From Bacteroidota bacterium (GTDB taxonomy: Bacteria > Bacteroidota > Bacteroidia > B-17B0 > B-17BO), in NCBI GenBank assembly GCA_025356715.1, contig JANXRU010000146.1, positions 53,558 to 117,557 of the forward strand: 64,000 nucleotides of DNA, written 5' to 3'. The stretch's first letter is position 1. Each line of letters opens with the position of its first letter. Made by a program: the position numbers and the translations under genes. The notes beneath the pieces are model-generated. The model was not told where the DNA came from, did not search any database, and was given only the letters and a program-made list of their open reading frames with translations. Shown here piece after piece: positions 8,676-18,500 of the stretch.

Positions 8676-9440
8676 TTATAAAAACACTCCACCTGATGCT
8701 TCAATGCGTTGTGCATTTATCCATCGAGCTTCATCAGTGCATAAAAATGCAATAATGCCACCAATATCTTCTGCTTCACCAACTCTACCTAATGCAGTTT
8801 GAGAAGCAATGAATCCTTTTATCTGAGGATTATTTCTAATAGCAGCTCCGTTAAAATCGGTTTCAATAGCACCCGGAGCAACTACATTTACAGCAATTCC
8901 TCTTGGGCCTAATTCTTTTGCCAAATATCGAGTAAAAGTTTCAATAGCGCTTTTCATAGATGCGTAAATGGAATAACCCGGATTGCAAAAACGTGTAGTG
9001 CCACTTGAAATATTTATAATTCTTCCACCATCATTTATTAGTTGCAATGATTTTTGAGTAAGAAAATAAACACCTTTAAAATGTACGTTTAGTAATTTAT
9101 CAAAATCTTCTTCAGTAGCTTGTGCAAAAGGAATGGTTGCTCCAGTTCCGGCATTGTTCACTAAAAAGTCAAATTTATCCGTGTTCCATTTTTGTTTTAA
9201 GGTTGATGAAACCTGATGAATAAAATGATCAAATGATTTTAAATCTGATACATCCAATTGCAACGCTAAAGCTTTTTGTCCTAATGATTCAATATCAGAA
9301 ACTACAACTTGTGCTTCCTCTTTCTTACTGTGGTAAGTGATGATTACATCAATACCTTTTTTAGCCAAACTCATTGCCATGTTTTTTCCTAACCCACGAC
9401 TTCCTCCTGTAACTAACGCTATTTTATTTTTGATTTCCAT
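8676..9440 (-). CDS. SDR family oxidoreductase (3-oxoacyl-ACP reductase-like)
   Basis: 254 aa, the usual length for a classical short-chain dehydrogenase. The NAD(P)-binding motif GGSRGLGKNMA is at residues 12-22, the NNAG motif near 94, the catalytic Ser in INISSGTT and the YxxxK pair in YSIYASMKSA. The C-terminus ends RIEASGGVFL as in FabG-like enzymes. It reduces or oxidises a keto/hydroxy group with NAD(P)H; the substrate is not readable. It is a single gene, convergent with recG and separated from the WbqC-like gene by 92 bases. Confidence 0.9.
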   Translation of the reverse strand: MEIKNKIALVTGGSRGLGKNMAMSLAKKGIDVIITYHSKKEEAQVVVSDIESLGQKALALQLDVSDLKSFDHFIHQVSSTLKQKWNTDKFDFLVNNAGTGATIPFAQATEEDFDKLLNVHFKGVYFLTQKSLQLINDGGRIINISSGTTRFCNPGYSIYASMKSAIETFTRYLAKELGPRGIAVNVVAPGAIETDFNGAAIRNNPQIKGFIASQTALGRVGEAEDIGGIIAFLCTDEARWINAQRIEASGGVFL

Positions 9441-9532
9441 TTTGGTTTATGATTATTTTGTAATCAACAACATTACAAATAATGTTCTGTTTTAATAGTT
9501 CAAAAATATAATTGATGATTATATAACAGGAA

Positions 9533-10129
9533 TTATATTTTTGAACTATTAACACCTTGATTAAAAATAAAATCGATGATGCTTAGATTTGGTGCAAAAG
9601 AAAATTTCTCTGAAAACACTTGTAAATAGGGCTTAAATACTTGCTCTGATTTTTTTTTAGGATGAATTTTATTTCTTAAGTCGATAAAATTATCAGTAGC
9701 ATTTATGTACTCATTGCTCAATAATAATTCTTTTTTTTGTTTCATAATTTGCAAACAGACTTGTATCAACTCTAAATTAAATTGTTGTAGAAATTGAAAT
9801 TTATGAGTATAAAATTTTTCAAAATGATGTTCGTAATGTTCGTAAAATGGTGATGAACGATAAGCCGATTTGATGGCTTCCAAATGTTGTTTTTGCCAGT
9901 TGAAATCATTTTCAATTTCAACTTCAAGCATAACCATTTTATGTTTCGTTTTTTTTATAGGAATGGTTAAGGCTAATGGTCCGTTTGCCGAAAGTATCAC
10001 ACATCGGTTTCGATAAGTTTGTTTTACAAAATGTTCATGCTGCTCGAGTATTACATGCTCATCATTCAAAAAATGTTTGAACCATTCCACACAAGGCAAA
10101 TAATGAATACTTAAAACAGTTGTTGTCAT
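9533..10129 (-). CDS. WbqC family protein
   Basis: 198 aa. The N-terminal HYLPCVEWF, the central NRCVILSANGPLALTIPI and the IKSAYRSSPFYEHY block are characteristic of WbqC-like proteins. The family is found in polysaccharide loci and elsewhere and has no firmly assigned reaction. The ATG overlaps the stop of the upstream deoxynucleoside kinase gene by one base, so the two are translationally coupled in a minus-strand group with folK and lysC. Family assignment is good, function open. Confidence 0.82.
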   Translation of the reverse strand: MTTTVLSIHYLPCVEWFKHFLNDEHVILEQHEHFVKQTYRNRCVILSANGPLALTIPIKKTKHKMVMLEVEIENDFNWQKQHLEAIKSAYRSSPFYEHYEHHFEKFYTHKFQFLQQFNLELIQVCLQIMKQKKELLLSNEYINATDNFIDLRNKIHPKKKSEQVFKPYLQVFSEKFSFAPNLSIIDFIFNQGVNSSKI

Positions 10130-10782
10130 TATTCAAACAACCAATTAATATGATGAATACCGGGAGTATATTCTTTACAAATTAGTGCTTTTATGTTATT
10201 GTAATGATCCACATCATTTACAAAATCAATGCTGGCACAATCAATTATTAATATCCGTAAATGTTGGTTTGCCTGAATATATTGTAGGTAAGCATCACTC
10301 AAATTTTGCAGGTATTCATTGGTAATATGTTGCTCATAACTTCTGCCTCTGTTTACAATATTCCACTGCAATTTTTCAATAGGATTATGCAAGTAAACCA
10401 ACAAATCAGGTTGTTTCATTTGGGCATTAATAATATCAAATAATTTTAAGTATAAATTGTACTCATCATCATCCAAAGTAACTCTCGAAAACAGCATACA
10501 CTTGGCAAAAATATAATCACTAACAGTATGTGTTTGAAAAATATCTGGTTCTAAAATTTGTTTTTTTAATTGATTGAAACGAGAGGCTAAAAAACTCATT
10601 TCAAGCGGAAAAGCATATCGTTTTTGTTCTTCATAAAACTTGGGTAAAAAAGAATTGTCTTCAAACTCTTCCAATACCAGCTTAGCATTAAAATCTGCAC
10701 TAATCCTTTGTGCAAGCGAAGTTTTTCCAGCTCCAATATTTCCTTCAATAGCAATAAATGAATAGGCGGGTTGTGTTTGCAT
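10129..10782 (-). CDS. Deoxynucleoside kinase (dGK/dCK family)
   Basis: 217 aa from the ATG at 10780-10782; one codon upstream is TTG. The P-loop FIAIEGNIGAGKTSLAQRI is near residues 9-27, followed by VLEEFEDNSFLPKFY and the YIFAKCMLFSRVTL region with the family's conserved Arg. The LID-like stretch is NRGRSYEQHI. These enzymes phosphorylate deoxynucleosides in salvage, using ATP. Which base it prefers is not visible. It overlaps the WbqC-like gene by one base and follows folK by about 36 bases. Confidence 0.9.
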   Translation of the reverse strand: MQTQPAYSFIAIEGNIGAGKTSLAQRISADFNAKLVLEEFEDNSFLPKFYEEQKRYAFPLEMSFLASRFNQLKKQILEPDIFQTHTVSDYIFAKCMLFSRVTLDDDEYNLYLKLFDIINAQMKQPDLLVYLHNPIEKLQWNIVNRGRSYEQHITNEYLQNLSDAYLQYIQANQHLRILIIDCASIDFVNDVDHYNNIKALICKEYTPGIHHINWLFE

Positions 10783-10818
10783 CAATTACAAATGTGCGTT
10801 ACCATGATGAAAGGATAC

Positions 10819-11298
10819 CTACAACTTTTCCACGATTCCTAAATCAGTGCAAGCTGATAGGAGTTGTGAAATACTTTTATGCAATTTTGGATGAATAAGT
10901 TGAGGGGCAATTTCATGAAGAGGAACTAAGGTAAATCTTCTTTGGTGCAAAAGCGGATGTGGAATTTGCAAATCTGTTTCGTCAATTATCAAATCATCAT
11001 AAAACAAAATATCAATATCAATAATTCGTGGCTCCCATTTTACTTGACGGTTTCGCCCCATATTGTTTTCAATTTTAAGAATTGTTTTTATTAATTGATG
11101 AGGGTTAAGTTGTGTTTGAACTTGCAATACCTGATTTAAAAATGCTTGTTGATTTTTATTTCCCCAAGGTTCGGTTTTATAAACGGATGATGAACGTTCA
11201 ACCTTTCCTATTTGTTGATGAATGTGATTGGAAGCTGTTTGCAAATTTGATTTGCTATCACCAATATTTGAACCCGTAAGAAGATAAATGGTATGCAT
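10819..11298 (-). CDS. folK: HPPK, folate biosynthesis
   Basis: 159 aa, standard length for 6-hydroxymethyl-7,8-dihydropterin pyrophosphokinase, which transfers pyrophosphate from ATP to the pterin before dihydropteroate synthase. Visible signatures are LLTGSNIGD at the N-terminus, SSVYKTEPWG, the ENNMGRNRQVKWEPRIIDIDILFYDD block with the catalytic Asp pair, and IPHPLLHQRRFTLVPL. The ATG starts one base after the end of lysC, so both are in one transcript with the kinase gene downstream. Confidence 0.96.
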   Translation of the reverse strand: MHTIYLLTGSNIGDSKSNLQTASNHIHQQIGKVERSSSVYKTEPWGNKNQQAFLNQVLQVQTQLNPHQLIKTILKIENNMGRNRQVKWEPRIIDIDILFYDDLIIDETDLQIPHPLLHQRRFTLVPLHEIAPQLIHPKLHKSISQLLSACTDLGIVEKL

Positions 11299-11299
11299 T

Positions 11300-12556
11300 T
11301 TACTTCAACACAAATTGAACCGTGGCACGTGTACGTTGTTCCAATAAAACTGTTTTCCCTTTAGTAAGTTTTGTAATGGATTTATCATCATAATGTGTTA
11401 CCGTTAATAATTCCATTCCATTATTGGTAAGCACATTGTAATTGATGGCAAGTTCGGATTTTAATCGTTCTAGCATTTCGCCACTATTATCAACACATAC
11501 ACTAAAGCTAATGGCTGAGTTTTGCATCAAATTTATTTTCACTTTGTGTGATGCAAATACTTCAAATATTTTACTCAAATTATCTTCTATAATAAAAGAA
11601 AAATCTTTACTAGAAATGGATAATAAAACCTGATCTGATTTTGAAATAAATGTTGGAATATTTTTTTCTTTCGATTTGTTTGAAACAATTGTTCCCGTAC
11701 CTTTTGGGTTGATAAACGATTTTACATACAAAGGAATATTTTTACTTTGCAGTGGTTGAATAGTTTTTGGATGAATAACTGTTGCACCATAATAAGCCAA
11801 CTCAATGGTATGAGAATAATTAAGGGCATCTAATTTTATGGCATCTTTAAATTTCTTTGGATCGGCATTCATCACGCCATCCACATCTTTCCAAATGGTT
11901 ACATCTTTTGCATCCAATCCATAAGCAAAAATAGCTGCACTATAATCCGAACCTTCACGCCCTAAAGTTGTTGTTTTCATATCTTGGCTTCTGCCCACAA
12001 ACCCTTGTGTTACCACCATTTGCTTTTTAACAATAGGTTTTAATTTTTTAGCAATCATTTCGGATGTTACTTGCCAATCCACTTTTCCTTCTTGGTAATT
12101 ATTATCGGTAACAATAAAATTTTGCGCATCCATCCAACGGTTTTTTATTCCCGCTTCATTCAAATAAGTGCTTACAATTCTACTCGAAAATATTTCACCG
12201 TAAGAAACAATTTGATCATACACACAATCAAAAGTGCTTTCGGGTTTTGTTTCCAACATACACTCTAATTCAATAAATATGTTCTCAATATCATCATACG
12301 CATTACTATCCTTATTTTTTAGTAGTCCCGCAATTACTTCATCATGAAATGCCTTTATTTCTTTATAAATTTTATTCTTCTGCTTATCCTTCGTAAAATA
12401 TGCTTTTGCCAAATTCTCTAAGCCATTGGTGGTTTTTCCCATTGCCGATAGCACAATAAGCAGCTCCTCATTTTGAAATTGCTTTAAAACATTTGCTACA
12501 TTTTTTACGGCTTCAGCATTTTTTACTGATGCACCTCCAAATTTAAAAACTTTCAC
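11300..12556 (-). CDS. lysC: Aspartate kinase (monofunctional)
   Basis: 418 aa. The kinase domain starts with VFKFGGASVK and contains TTTLGREGSDYSAAIFA and KDVDGVMNADPK. Two ACT-type regulatory segments occupy about residues 300-418 (LLSISSKDFSF; INLMQNSAISFSVCVD), suggesting feedback control by an amino acid. It catalyses the first step of the aspartate family (Lys, Thr, Met, diaminopimelate). There is no homoserine dehydrogenase domain. The start codon is GTG (12554-12556), giving the family start MKVFKFGG. It leads the minus-strand group lysC-folK-kinase-wbqC and is divergent from fbp. Confidence 0.94.
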   Translation of the reverse strand: MKVFKFGGASVKNAEAVKNVANVLKQFQNEELLIVLSAMGKTTNGLENLAKAYFTKDKQKNKIYKEIKAFHDEVIAGLLKNKDSNAYDDIENIFIELECMLETKPESTFDCVYDQIVSYGEIFSSRIVSTYLNEAGIKNRWMDAQNFIVTDNNYQEGKVDWQVTSEMIAKKLKPIVKKQMVVTQGFVGRSQDMKTTTLGREGSDYSAAIFAYGLDAKDVTIWKDVDGVMNADPKKFKDAIKLDALNYSHTIELAYYGATVIHPKTIQPLQSKNIPLYVKSFINPKGTGTIVSNKSKEKNIPTFISKSDQVLLSISSKDFSFIIEDNLSKIFEVFASHKVKINLMQNSAISFSVCVDNSGEMLERLKSELAINYNVLTNNGMELLTVTHYDDKSITKLTKGKTVLLEQRTRATVQFVLK

Positions 12557-12606
12557 TTGCTGTAAATTTAATTGGTGCGCAAATTACATATTTCGTTAAA
12601 TTATTG

Positions 12607-12641
12607 TTTGATGAAATTTTAACCAATGCTTCCTATATTCG
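12607..12641 (+). promoter_or_regulatory. Promoter of fbp
   Basis: A -33 TTTG at 12607-12610 and a -7 TATATTCG at 12634-12641 (one mismatch to TAnnTTTG) are 23 bases apart, matching the Bacteroidota vegetative promoter. The predicted start leaves a leader of roughly 15 bases before the fbp ATG. Confidence 0.5.
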
Positions 12642-12662
12642 CAACCTTTAACAATAAGGTAT

Positions 12663-13667
12663 ATGAGTAATTTTAATTTCACAACATTAGGTCAATTCAT
12701 CATCGAACGTCAACATGAATTTCAATTTGCAAAAGGCGAACTATCAAGATTATTGCGTGATATTGGTATTGCTGCAAAAGTAATTAGCCGTGAAGTAAAC
12801 AAAGCTGGCATTGCAGGAATTATTGGCGATACCGGAGAAATAAATGTACAAGGTGAAGATGTAAAAAAGTTAGATATTATAGGAAATGAAATGTTTACCG
12901 CCACTTTAACTCGCGGTGGCGAAGTGTGTGCATTTGCATCCGAAGAAGAAGAATTTATGATTCCTTTAAAAGGAACGTATTCTAAAAACGGAAATTATGT
13001 TGTGTGTATTGATCCCTTAGATGGTTCATCCAATATTGATGTAAATGTTTCTATCGGAACTATTTTTTCAATTTATAGAAGGGTAACTCCAGCAGGAACT
13101 GAACCTACATTGGCGGATGTTTTACAAGCAGGAAACAAATTAGTAGCAGCCGGTTATATTATTTATGGCTCATCAACTATGCTTGTTTACTCAACAGGAA
13201 AAGGTGTTAACGGGTTTACTTTAGATAATTCAATTGGCGAGTTTTGTTTATCACATCCCAATATTCAAGTGCCAAAAGACGGAAATATTTTTTCTTTAAA
13301 CGAAGGAAATAGTTTAGATTTTCCTGAGGGAGTTACTAATTACATTAACTGGTGCAAACAAAAAGATAAAGAAACAAATCGCCCATACAATGCCCGATAT
13401 ATTGGTTCGATGGTGGCTGATTTACATAGAAATTTATTAAAAGGCGGAATATTTATTTATCCTCCAACTGTTAAAGCTCCAAAAGGTAAATTACGTTTAT
13501 TGTTTGAATGTATTCCAATGGCATTTATTGTAGAACAAGCCGGAGGTATTGCAAATACTGGTAAGGAACGTGTTTTAGATATTGAACCTACAGAACTTCA
13601 TCAGCGTGTGCCTGTTTATATTGGTTCAGAAAATATGGTAAAAAAAGCGTTGGAGTTTAATAAATAA
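12663..13667 (+). CDS. fbp: Fructose-1,6-bisphosphatase, class I
   Basis: 334 aa, the normal size for class I FBPase, the gluconeogenic enzyme that hydrolyses fructose 1,6-bisphosphate in the cytoplasm. The metal-binding motif [20 protein letters not shown] is intact, and the family motifs [27 protein letters not shown] and AFIVEQAGG are present. The thioredoxin-like lipoprotein gene begins 2 bases after its stop, so they are co-transcribed, with surE next. A promoter is visible upstream at 12607-12641. Confidence 0.96.
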   Translation: MSNFNFTTLGQFIIERQHEFQFAKGELSRLLRDIGIAAKVISREVNKAGIAGIIGDTGEINVQGEDVKKLDIIGNEMFTATLTRGGEVCAFASEEEEFMIPLKGTYSKNGNYVVCIDPLDGSSNIDVNVSIGTIFSIYRRVTPAGTEPTLADVLQAGNKLVAAGYIIYGSSTMLVYSTGKGVNGFTLDNSIGEFCLSHPNIQVPKDGNIFSLNEGNSLDFPEGVTNYINWCKQKDKETNRPYNARYIGSMVADLHRNLLKGGIFIYPPTVKAPKGKLRLLFECIPMAFIVEQAGGIANTGKERVLDIEPTELHQRVPVYIGSENMVKKALEFNK

Positions 13668-13669
13668 AA

Positions 13670-14167
13670 ATGTTGAATAAATTTTTGCGATTCGTATTTT
13701 GTTTAATTATTTGTTCGTGCTCCATTTCTAAATCATCAAAAAAAGTGCAAGAAGAATTTATGTTGAATGGAAAAATTTCAAGAGAAGAATTGAAAAAAAA
13801 CTTCACTTGGTTTGATGCCAACTATAAAAAATATATTCTGAATGATACCGCTATAAATGAGTTAAAATCTTTTTCAAAAAACTTAAAAGTAGTTGTTATA
13901 ATGGGCACTTGGTGTAGTGATAGTAGAGAACATGTTCCTGAATTTTTTAAAGTAGCAGATGCTATCAACCTCAATGAAAAACAAATTGAAATGATTGCTG
14001 TAGATAGAAAAAAACAGTGTTCAACAATTGATATTACTCCTTTTAAAATTGAATACGTTCCCACTTTTATTTTCTTTAAAGACGGAAAACAAATTGGAAG
14101 TATTATTGAAACACCACATGAAACCATCGAAAAAGATTGGATGAGAATTATTCGTGTGATGAAATAA
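13670..14167 (+). CDS. Thioredoxin-like lipoprotein with a single active-site Cys
   Basis: 165 aa. A short lipoprotein signal ends at CSCS (residues 16-19). The rest is a thioredoxin fold: VVVIMGTWCSDSREHVPEF takes the place of the WCxxC loop but has one Cys (WCSD), and the cis-Pro loop is IEYVPTFIFFKDGKQIG. With only one redox Cys it is unlikely to be a standard disulfide reductase; a monothiol or peroxide-handling role is possible. It follows fbp by 2 bases. The family is seen in other Bacteroidota; the function is unproven. Confidence 0.78.
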   Translation: MLNKFLRFVFCLIICSCSISKSSKKVQEEFMLNGKISREELKKNFTWFDANYKKYILNDTAINELKSFSKNLKVVVIMGTWCSDSREHVPEFFKVADAINLNEKQIEMIAVDRKKQCSTIDITPFKIEYVPTFIFFKDGKQIGSIIETPHETIEKDWMRIIRVMK

Positions 14168-14193
14168 AAAAAGTTATTTTGCTTGTTTAAAAA

Positions 14194-14970
14194 ATGAATC
14201 CAAACAGACCTTTAATACTTGTTTCAAATGATGATGGCATTACAGCTCCTGGTATTCGTGCATTAATAGATGCAGTGAGAGAACTAGGTGATGTGGTAAT
14301 TGTTGCACCTGATAGTCCGCAAAGTGGAATGGGACATGCCGTTACCATTAGCAAACCATTACGATTAGATAAAACGGATATTTATGGAGAATTAATTGCC
14401 TATCAATGTTCGGGAACTCCAGCAGATTGTGTGAAATTAGCTGTTGATAAAGTATTACATCGCAAACCGGATTTATTGGTATCAGGAATTAATCATGGTT
14501 CCAATTCATCCATTAATGTATTGTACTCGGGAACCATGAGTGCAGCTATGGAAGGTGCTATTGAAGGAATTCCTGCTGTTGGATTTTCATTATGTAATTA
14601 TGCGTATGATGCTGATTTTGCAACAGCAAAAAAAGTAGTGAAACGTATTGCAAAAAATATTATCGAAAATGGTTTGCCTGTTGGAACATTACTCAATGTA
14701 AATATTCCAAATGTGGCAGAAGAAGAATTAAAAGGGATAAAAATTTGCCGACAAGCACAAGCAAAATGGCAAGAAGAATTTGATGAACGAAAAGATCCAA
14801 ATGGAAGAAAATATTTTTGGCTTACCGGAAAATTTGTGAATTATGATAAAGGCGATGATACCGATGAATGGGCTTTGGCGCATCATTTTGTATCGGTTGT
14901 GCCTGTTCATTTTGACCTTACTGCACATCATGCCATTTCATTTTTAAATGCGTGGGAATTGGGAATTTAA
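14194..14970 (+). CDS. surE: 5'/3'-nucleotidase SurE
   Basis: 258 aa. The N-terminal metal-binding motif ILVSNDDGITAPGIRAL, then VVIVAPDSPQSGMGHAVTI, VSGINHGSNSSINVLYSGTMSAAMEG and the GTPADCVKLA block are the SurE signature. The enzyme removes phosphate from nucleoside monophosphates and is linked to stationary-phase survival in other bacteria. It lies 26 bases after the thioredoxin-like gene and 19 bases before a small membrane protein gene, so all four genes from fbp on may be one operon. Confidence 0.95.
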   Translation: MNPNRPLILVSNDDGITAPGIRALIDAVRELGDVVIVAPDSPQSGMGHAVTISKPLRLDKTDIYGELIAYQCSGTPADCVKLAVDKVLHRKPDLLVSGINHGSNSSINVLYSGTMSAAMEGAIEGIPAVGFSLCNYAYDADFATAKKVVKRIAKNIIENGLPVGTLLNVNIPNVAEEELKGIKICRQAQAKWQEEFDERKDPNGRKYFWLTGKFVNYDKGDDTDEWALAHHFVSVVPVHFDLTAHHAISFLNAWELGI

Positions 14971-14989
14971 TAAGTGTTATTTTTAAAGT

Positions 14990-15280
14990 ATGAAGTTAAA
15001 AGATTCGATGATTATTGGTGTTATTGCTGGCTTGTTGGGACCAACACTTGGCATACTTATATTTTATTTTTCAAATTTTTCGGATCAGGCATTTGGAGAT
15101 TTTTTGCATGTTTCTGTTTCGCAAAAATTGTTATCACCATTGCTAAGTTTGTGTGCGATAATTAACTTGGGAATTTTTTATTTGTTTCTTCAGTTTGATT
15201 ATTTGTACACGGCAAGAGGCATTATTCTTTCAACACTTATTTACGGACTCACAATTGTGGTTTTGAAATTTGTGCTGTAA
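14990..15280 (+). CDS. Small membrane protein of unknown function
   Basis: 96 aa with three predicted membrane segments: MIIGVIAGLLGPTLGILIFYF, LLSPLLSLCAIINLGIFYLFL and GIILSTLIYGLTIVVLKFVL. There is no signal peptide or recognised motif. It begins 19 bases after surE on the same strand. Small proteins of this kind next to surE occur in other Bacteroidota as I recall, but I cannot assign a function. An overlapping ORF at 14974 in another frame is a shadow. Confidence 0.7.
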   Translation: MKLKDSMIIGVIAGLLGPTLGILIFYFSNFSDQAFGDFLHVSVSQKLLSPLLSLCAIINLGIFYLFLQFDYLYTARGIILSTLIYGLTIVVLKFVL

Positions 15281-15299
15281 TCATAACTGTATATATTTG
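15269..15299 (+). promoter_or_regulatory. Promoter of tRNA-Ala
   Basis: TTTG at 15269-15272 and TATATTTG at 15292-15299 are separated by 19 bases, an exact match to the Bacteroidota -33/-7 consensus. The -7 box ends 11 bases before the mature tRNA 5' end, so initiation would be just upstream of the tRNA. Confidence 0.65.
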
Positions 15300-15310
15300 C
15301 CAACTTTATT

Positions 15311-15384
15311 GGGGGATTAGCTCATTTGGCTAGAGCGCTTCGCTGGCAGTGAAGAGGTGATCGGTTCGAATCCGATATCCTCCA
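15311..15384 (+). tRNA. tRNA-Ala (anticodon GGC)
   Basis: 74 bases fold into a full cloverleaf: acceptor GGGGGAT/ATCCTCC, D-arm GCTC/GAGC, anticodon stem CTTCG/TGAAG with loop CTGGCAG, and T-arm ATCGG/CCGAT with TTCGAAT loop. The anticodon GGC is at 15345-15347. The acceptor stem has a G3-U70 wobble, the main identity element for alanyl-tRNA synthetase. CCA is not encoded. It is a single gene with its own promoter and terminator. Confidence 0.97.
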
Positions 15385-15385
15385 C

Positions 15386-15424
15386 AAAAAAAGACTTTCA
15401 GCATACACTGGAAGTCTTTTTTTA
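15386..15424. terminator. Intrinsic terminator after tRNA-Ala
   Basis: AAAAAAGACTTTCAG pairs with CTGGAAGTCTTTTTT around a 6-base loop, with one wobble, followed by further T residues. The A-run on the 5' side lets it also serve the convergent protease gene, which ends at 15508. Confidence 0.85.
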
Positions 15425-15507
15425 TTTTAGTTGACTACTTAACCGCCACAACTTTTTAAAATTAGTTTATAAAGTATAAGACAGAAAAGACTTCATTTTA
15501 CAATAGT

Positions 15508-18500
15508 TTATTCCACAACTATTTTCAATTGTTTACTTCCTGTTTCACTTTTCACTTCCACCAAATAAATTCCTTTTGCAAACTCAGAGGTATTAATATT
15601 TTGTTTGTAATGCCCAATGTATGAATTCACTTTTTCATTAAACAATTTTTGCCCAATACTGTTCATCACACACACTTCAATATTTTGTTTTGATGAACTT
15701 TCAAATTCAATATTGATAAAATTATTGGCAGGGTTAGGATATACTTTAAAATTATTTAACGACTCAATATTGGAAATGCCGGTTGCTGGTGTAAGTGTAA
15801 TATTCAATGTTACTGTATTTCCGCTACAACCTATTCCAGAAGTTTCTTTTACTTGCACCAATCCCGTTGCTGCTACATTCCATTTTACTTGAATGCTATT
15901 TGTGTTAGTGCCTGTTGTTTGCGTACCATTTGTAATAGTCCATTGATAGGTTGAACCACCTGTATTAACCACACTATACGTTTCTGTTTTATTATAATTT
16001 GAATTTGCATTTCCTGTAATATTTGTTGTTGCAGGCAATGGAATTAAAGCATACATTTTTGCATCAGATAATAAACTACTACAACCTGTAGAAGGAATAA
16101 TTTTTACATTGTATGAACCTGAATCCGTTGTTGAAAAACTATTATTTGTTGAACCACTTATTGCCAATCCATTTTTATACCATTGGTTATTGGTTGATGA
16201 ACTTGAAGTGAGTGTAGCAGTTCCTCCCGTGCAAAATGCACTACCTGTAATTGTTGACGAAATAGTGGGCTTTGCCGGTCCTGAATTTACTATAACGGTT
16301 GATGGGGCTGATTGAATTTTACAACCCGAAGCATTTTGTATTTCTACTTTATACACCCCCGAATTTTTTGCTGTAAATGATTTATTAACCGCACCAACAA
16401 TTGCAATGCTATCTTTTAACCATTGATAAGCGTTGGAAATATCACTCGTAAATATTACACTATCTCCATAACAAAAAGTGGATGATCCAGATGCTGTGAT
16501 ATTAGGAACTACCATTGCGGGAAGCACAGTAATATAATTTGTTTTAGTAATGCTATCACTGCCCGTAGCATTTGTTGCTTTTAATTTTACTGAATACGTT
16601 CCGGGAGTTGTATAAACAATTCCTGTAGGATTTTGAACTGTTGATGATGAAGTGGTAGTACCTGTAAATGTCCATTGCCAGTTGCTCACGGGGTTTTGTG
16701 TTGAATCATAAAAATTGATAAGCTCACCTGCACAAACTGTTGTTCTGTTTGTACCAAAATTGGCAACCGGTTTTATCGGAACACCACTAATATTTATATT
16801 ATCAATATATAAATCGTTACCAAAACCATTATAGGATTCAAACTTTATTTTGATATTATCAAACCCAACATACGAAGAAAGATTAATGGTATTACAAGCA
16901 GCATTTGAACCACCACCTGCACCACACCAATTGGATGATGAGGAAGGTGTAAATTCTGAAGTTTTGGGAGTTGATGTTGCAAAATTATAAGTTCCATTTT
17001 CTGCTTTTGCTAAAAGACGAGTCCATGTTGTTCCGCAATTAAGAGAAATATAAACGATAAGAGAATCATTAGTGGATGTGGTATATTGGTATCGTGCGTA
17101 AGCATGTTTGAATGTAAGATTTAATGTAGAGAATCCTTTAAAACTAAACGTTGGAGAAATTAAACCACTTCTTGAATCAGTAACTGTACTATTAAAAATA
17201 TTAACATACATAGCTGTATTTCCTGGTGTTGTTCCTCCTATAGTTTTTAATGCCCATGTTGAATCATTATTTGGATTGGTAATTTTCCATAAACCAAGAG
17301 TGGCAGAATTGCTTTCAAATGTTTCCGAAAATGGAACAGTTAAACTTCCTATATTAATACAATTGGGTGTGTAAATAGAATCAGTTCCAATTGTATTTGT
17401 AACACTTAAAGCTACTGCATATTTTCCTGGAGAATTATATACTACTGTTGGATTTTGTAAGGTAGATGTAGATGGTGTTCCTCCAGGAAAATACCATTTA
17501 CGTGATGTTGGAGATCCTAAAGAAATATCACTAAATGTAATAGTTTGACCAGAGCATGCACTAACAATATCTGAGCTAAATGCAGCATGTGGCCTACCTG
17601 CATCTCCAGAAATTAATAATGAATAGGACTGTGCCCCAAGTAATGTTCCCTTGTGAGAAACAATAAGAGTATATGAACCTGATTGTGGTGCAGCAACATA
17701 AATTTGCTCTACATTATCTCTAACATTATTTCCTGTTGTGGCATTTGCTGATGGATTTGCTGGATTTAAAACGTAGGGATAGAAATAAGTGGAGTCAGAA
17801 TTTCTTTTTAATACAATATCCAAATCATTTACAAGCATACTTGTAGGGTCATTTAATGATGGAGTCCTTGGTGTTGCATAAGGATCGTTCCAACAAATGG
17901 TAACTCGCAAAGGTTTGGTTCCATCACAGGTAAGAGTTTTTGAATAGGAAGTTCCATTGGTAAGCGTTTTTTCTAAAACAGGAATTGAATCACTGATATA
18001 TTTAACCGCTTTACTAATATTAATTAATCCCCAACCAAAGGTATAATCAGGACCAATATTTCCAGCTTCATCTGCAGTATGAATCATTAATCCTTTTAGT
18101 GAAGAGGATAGCATAAATCTTCCATACGCATTATTAAAATGTTGCTGAACTAACAATAACGAACCACTTGCTGCGGGCGTTGCCATTGATGTTCCGCTTA
18201 AAGTTGTGTACTGTGTATTTCCAGCATCTGATGTTGAATATAAACTTACTCCGGGTGATACTACATCGGGTTTTATACGACCATCATCTGTTGGTCCCCA
18301 ACCACTAAAACTACTCATTACCACATCCGAAATTTGTGTCCATCCGTTATTTGTATTGGTGCTTCCAATTTTATTTACGGCACCAACAGTTAAAATATTT
18401 TTAGCAGATCCTGTCGTTTCCACACAATCATAAGGTCCAACCGTATTTCTAGTTGCAGTACTTGTTACCCAATTATTACTTGCATCTCTTACTTGGTGAG

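Noticed and set aside
8608..8802. Plus-strand ORF running through the palindromic element into the SDR gene
   Set aside because: It is composed of repeat DNA and antisense of the SDR C-terminus, so it is not a gene.
17108..17374. Plus-strand ORF opposite the S8 protease
   Set aside because: It lies wholly inside the protease coding region, in antisense, with no signal peptide or known motif; the same applies to the ORFs at 15617, 16109, 18206 and 18929.
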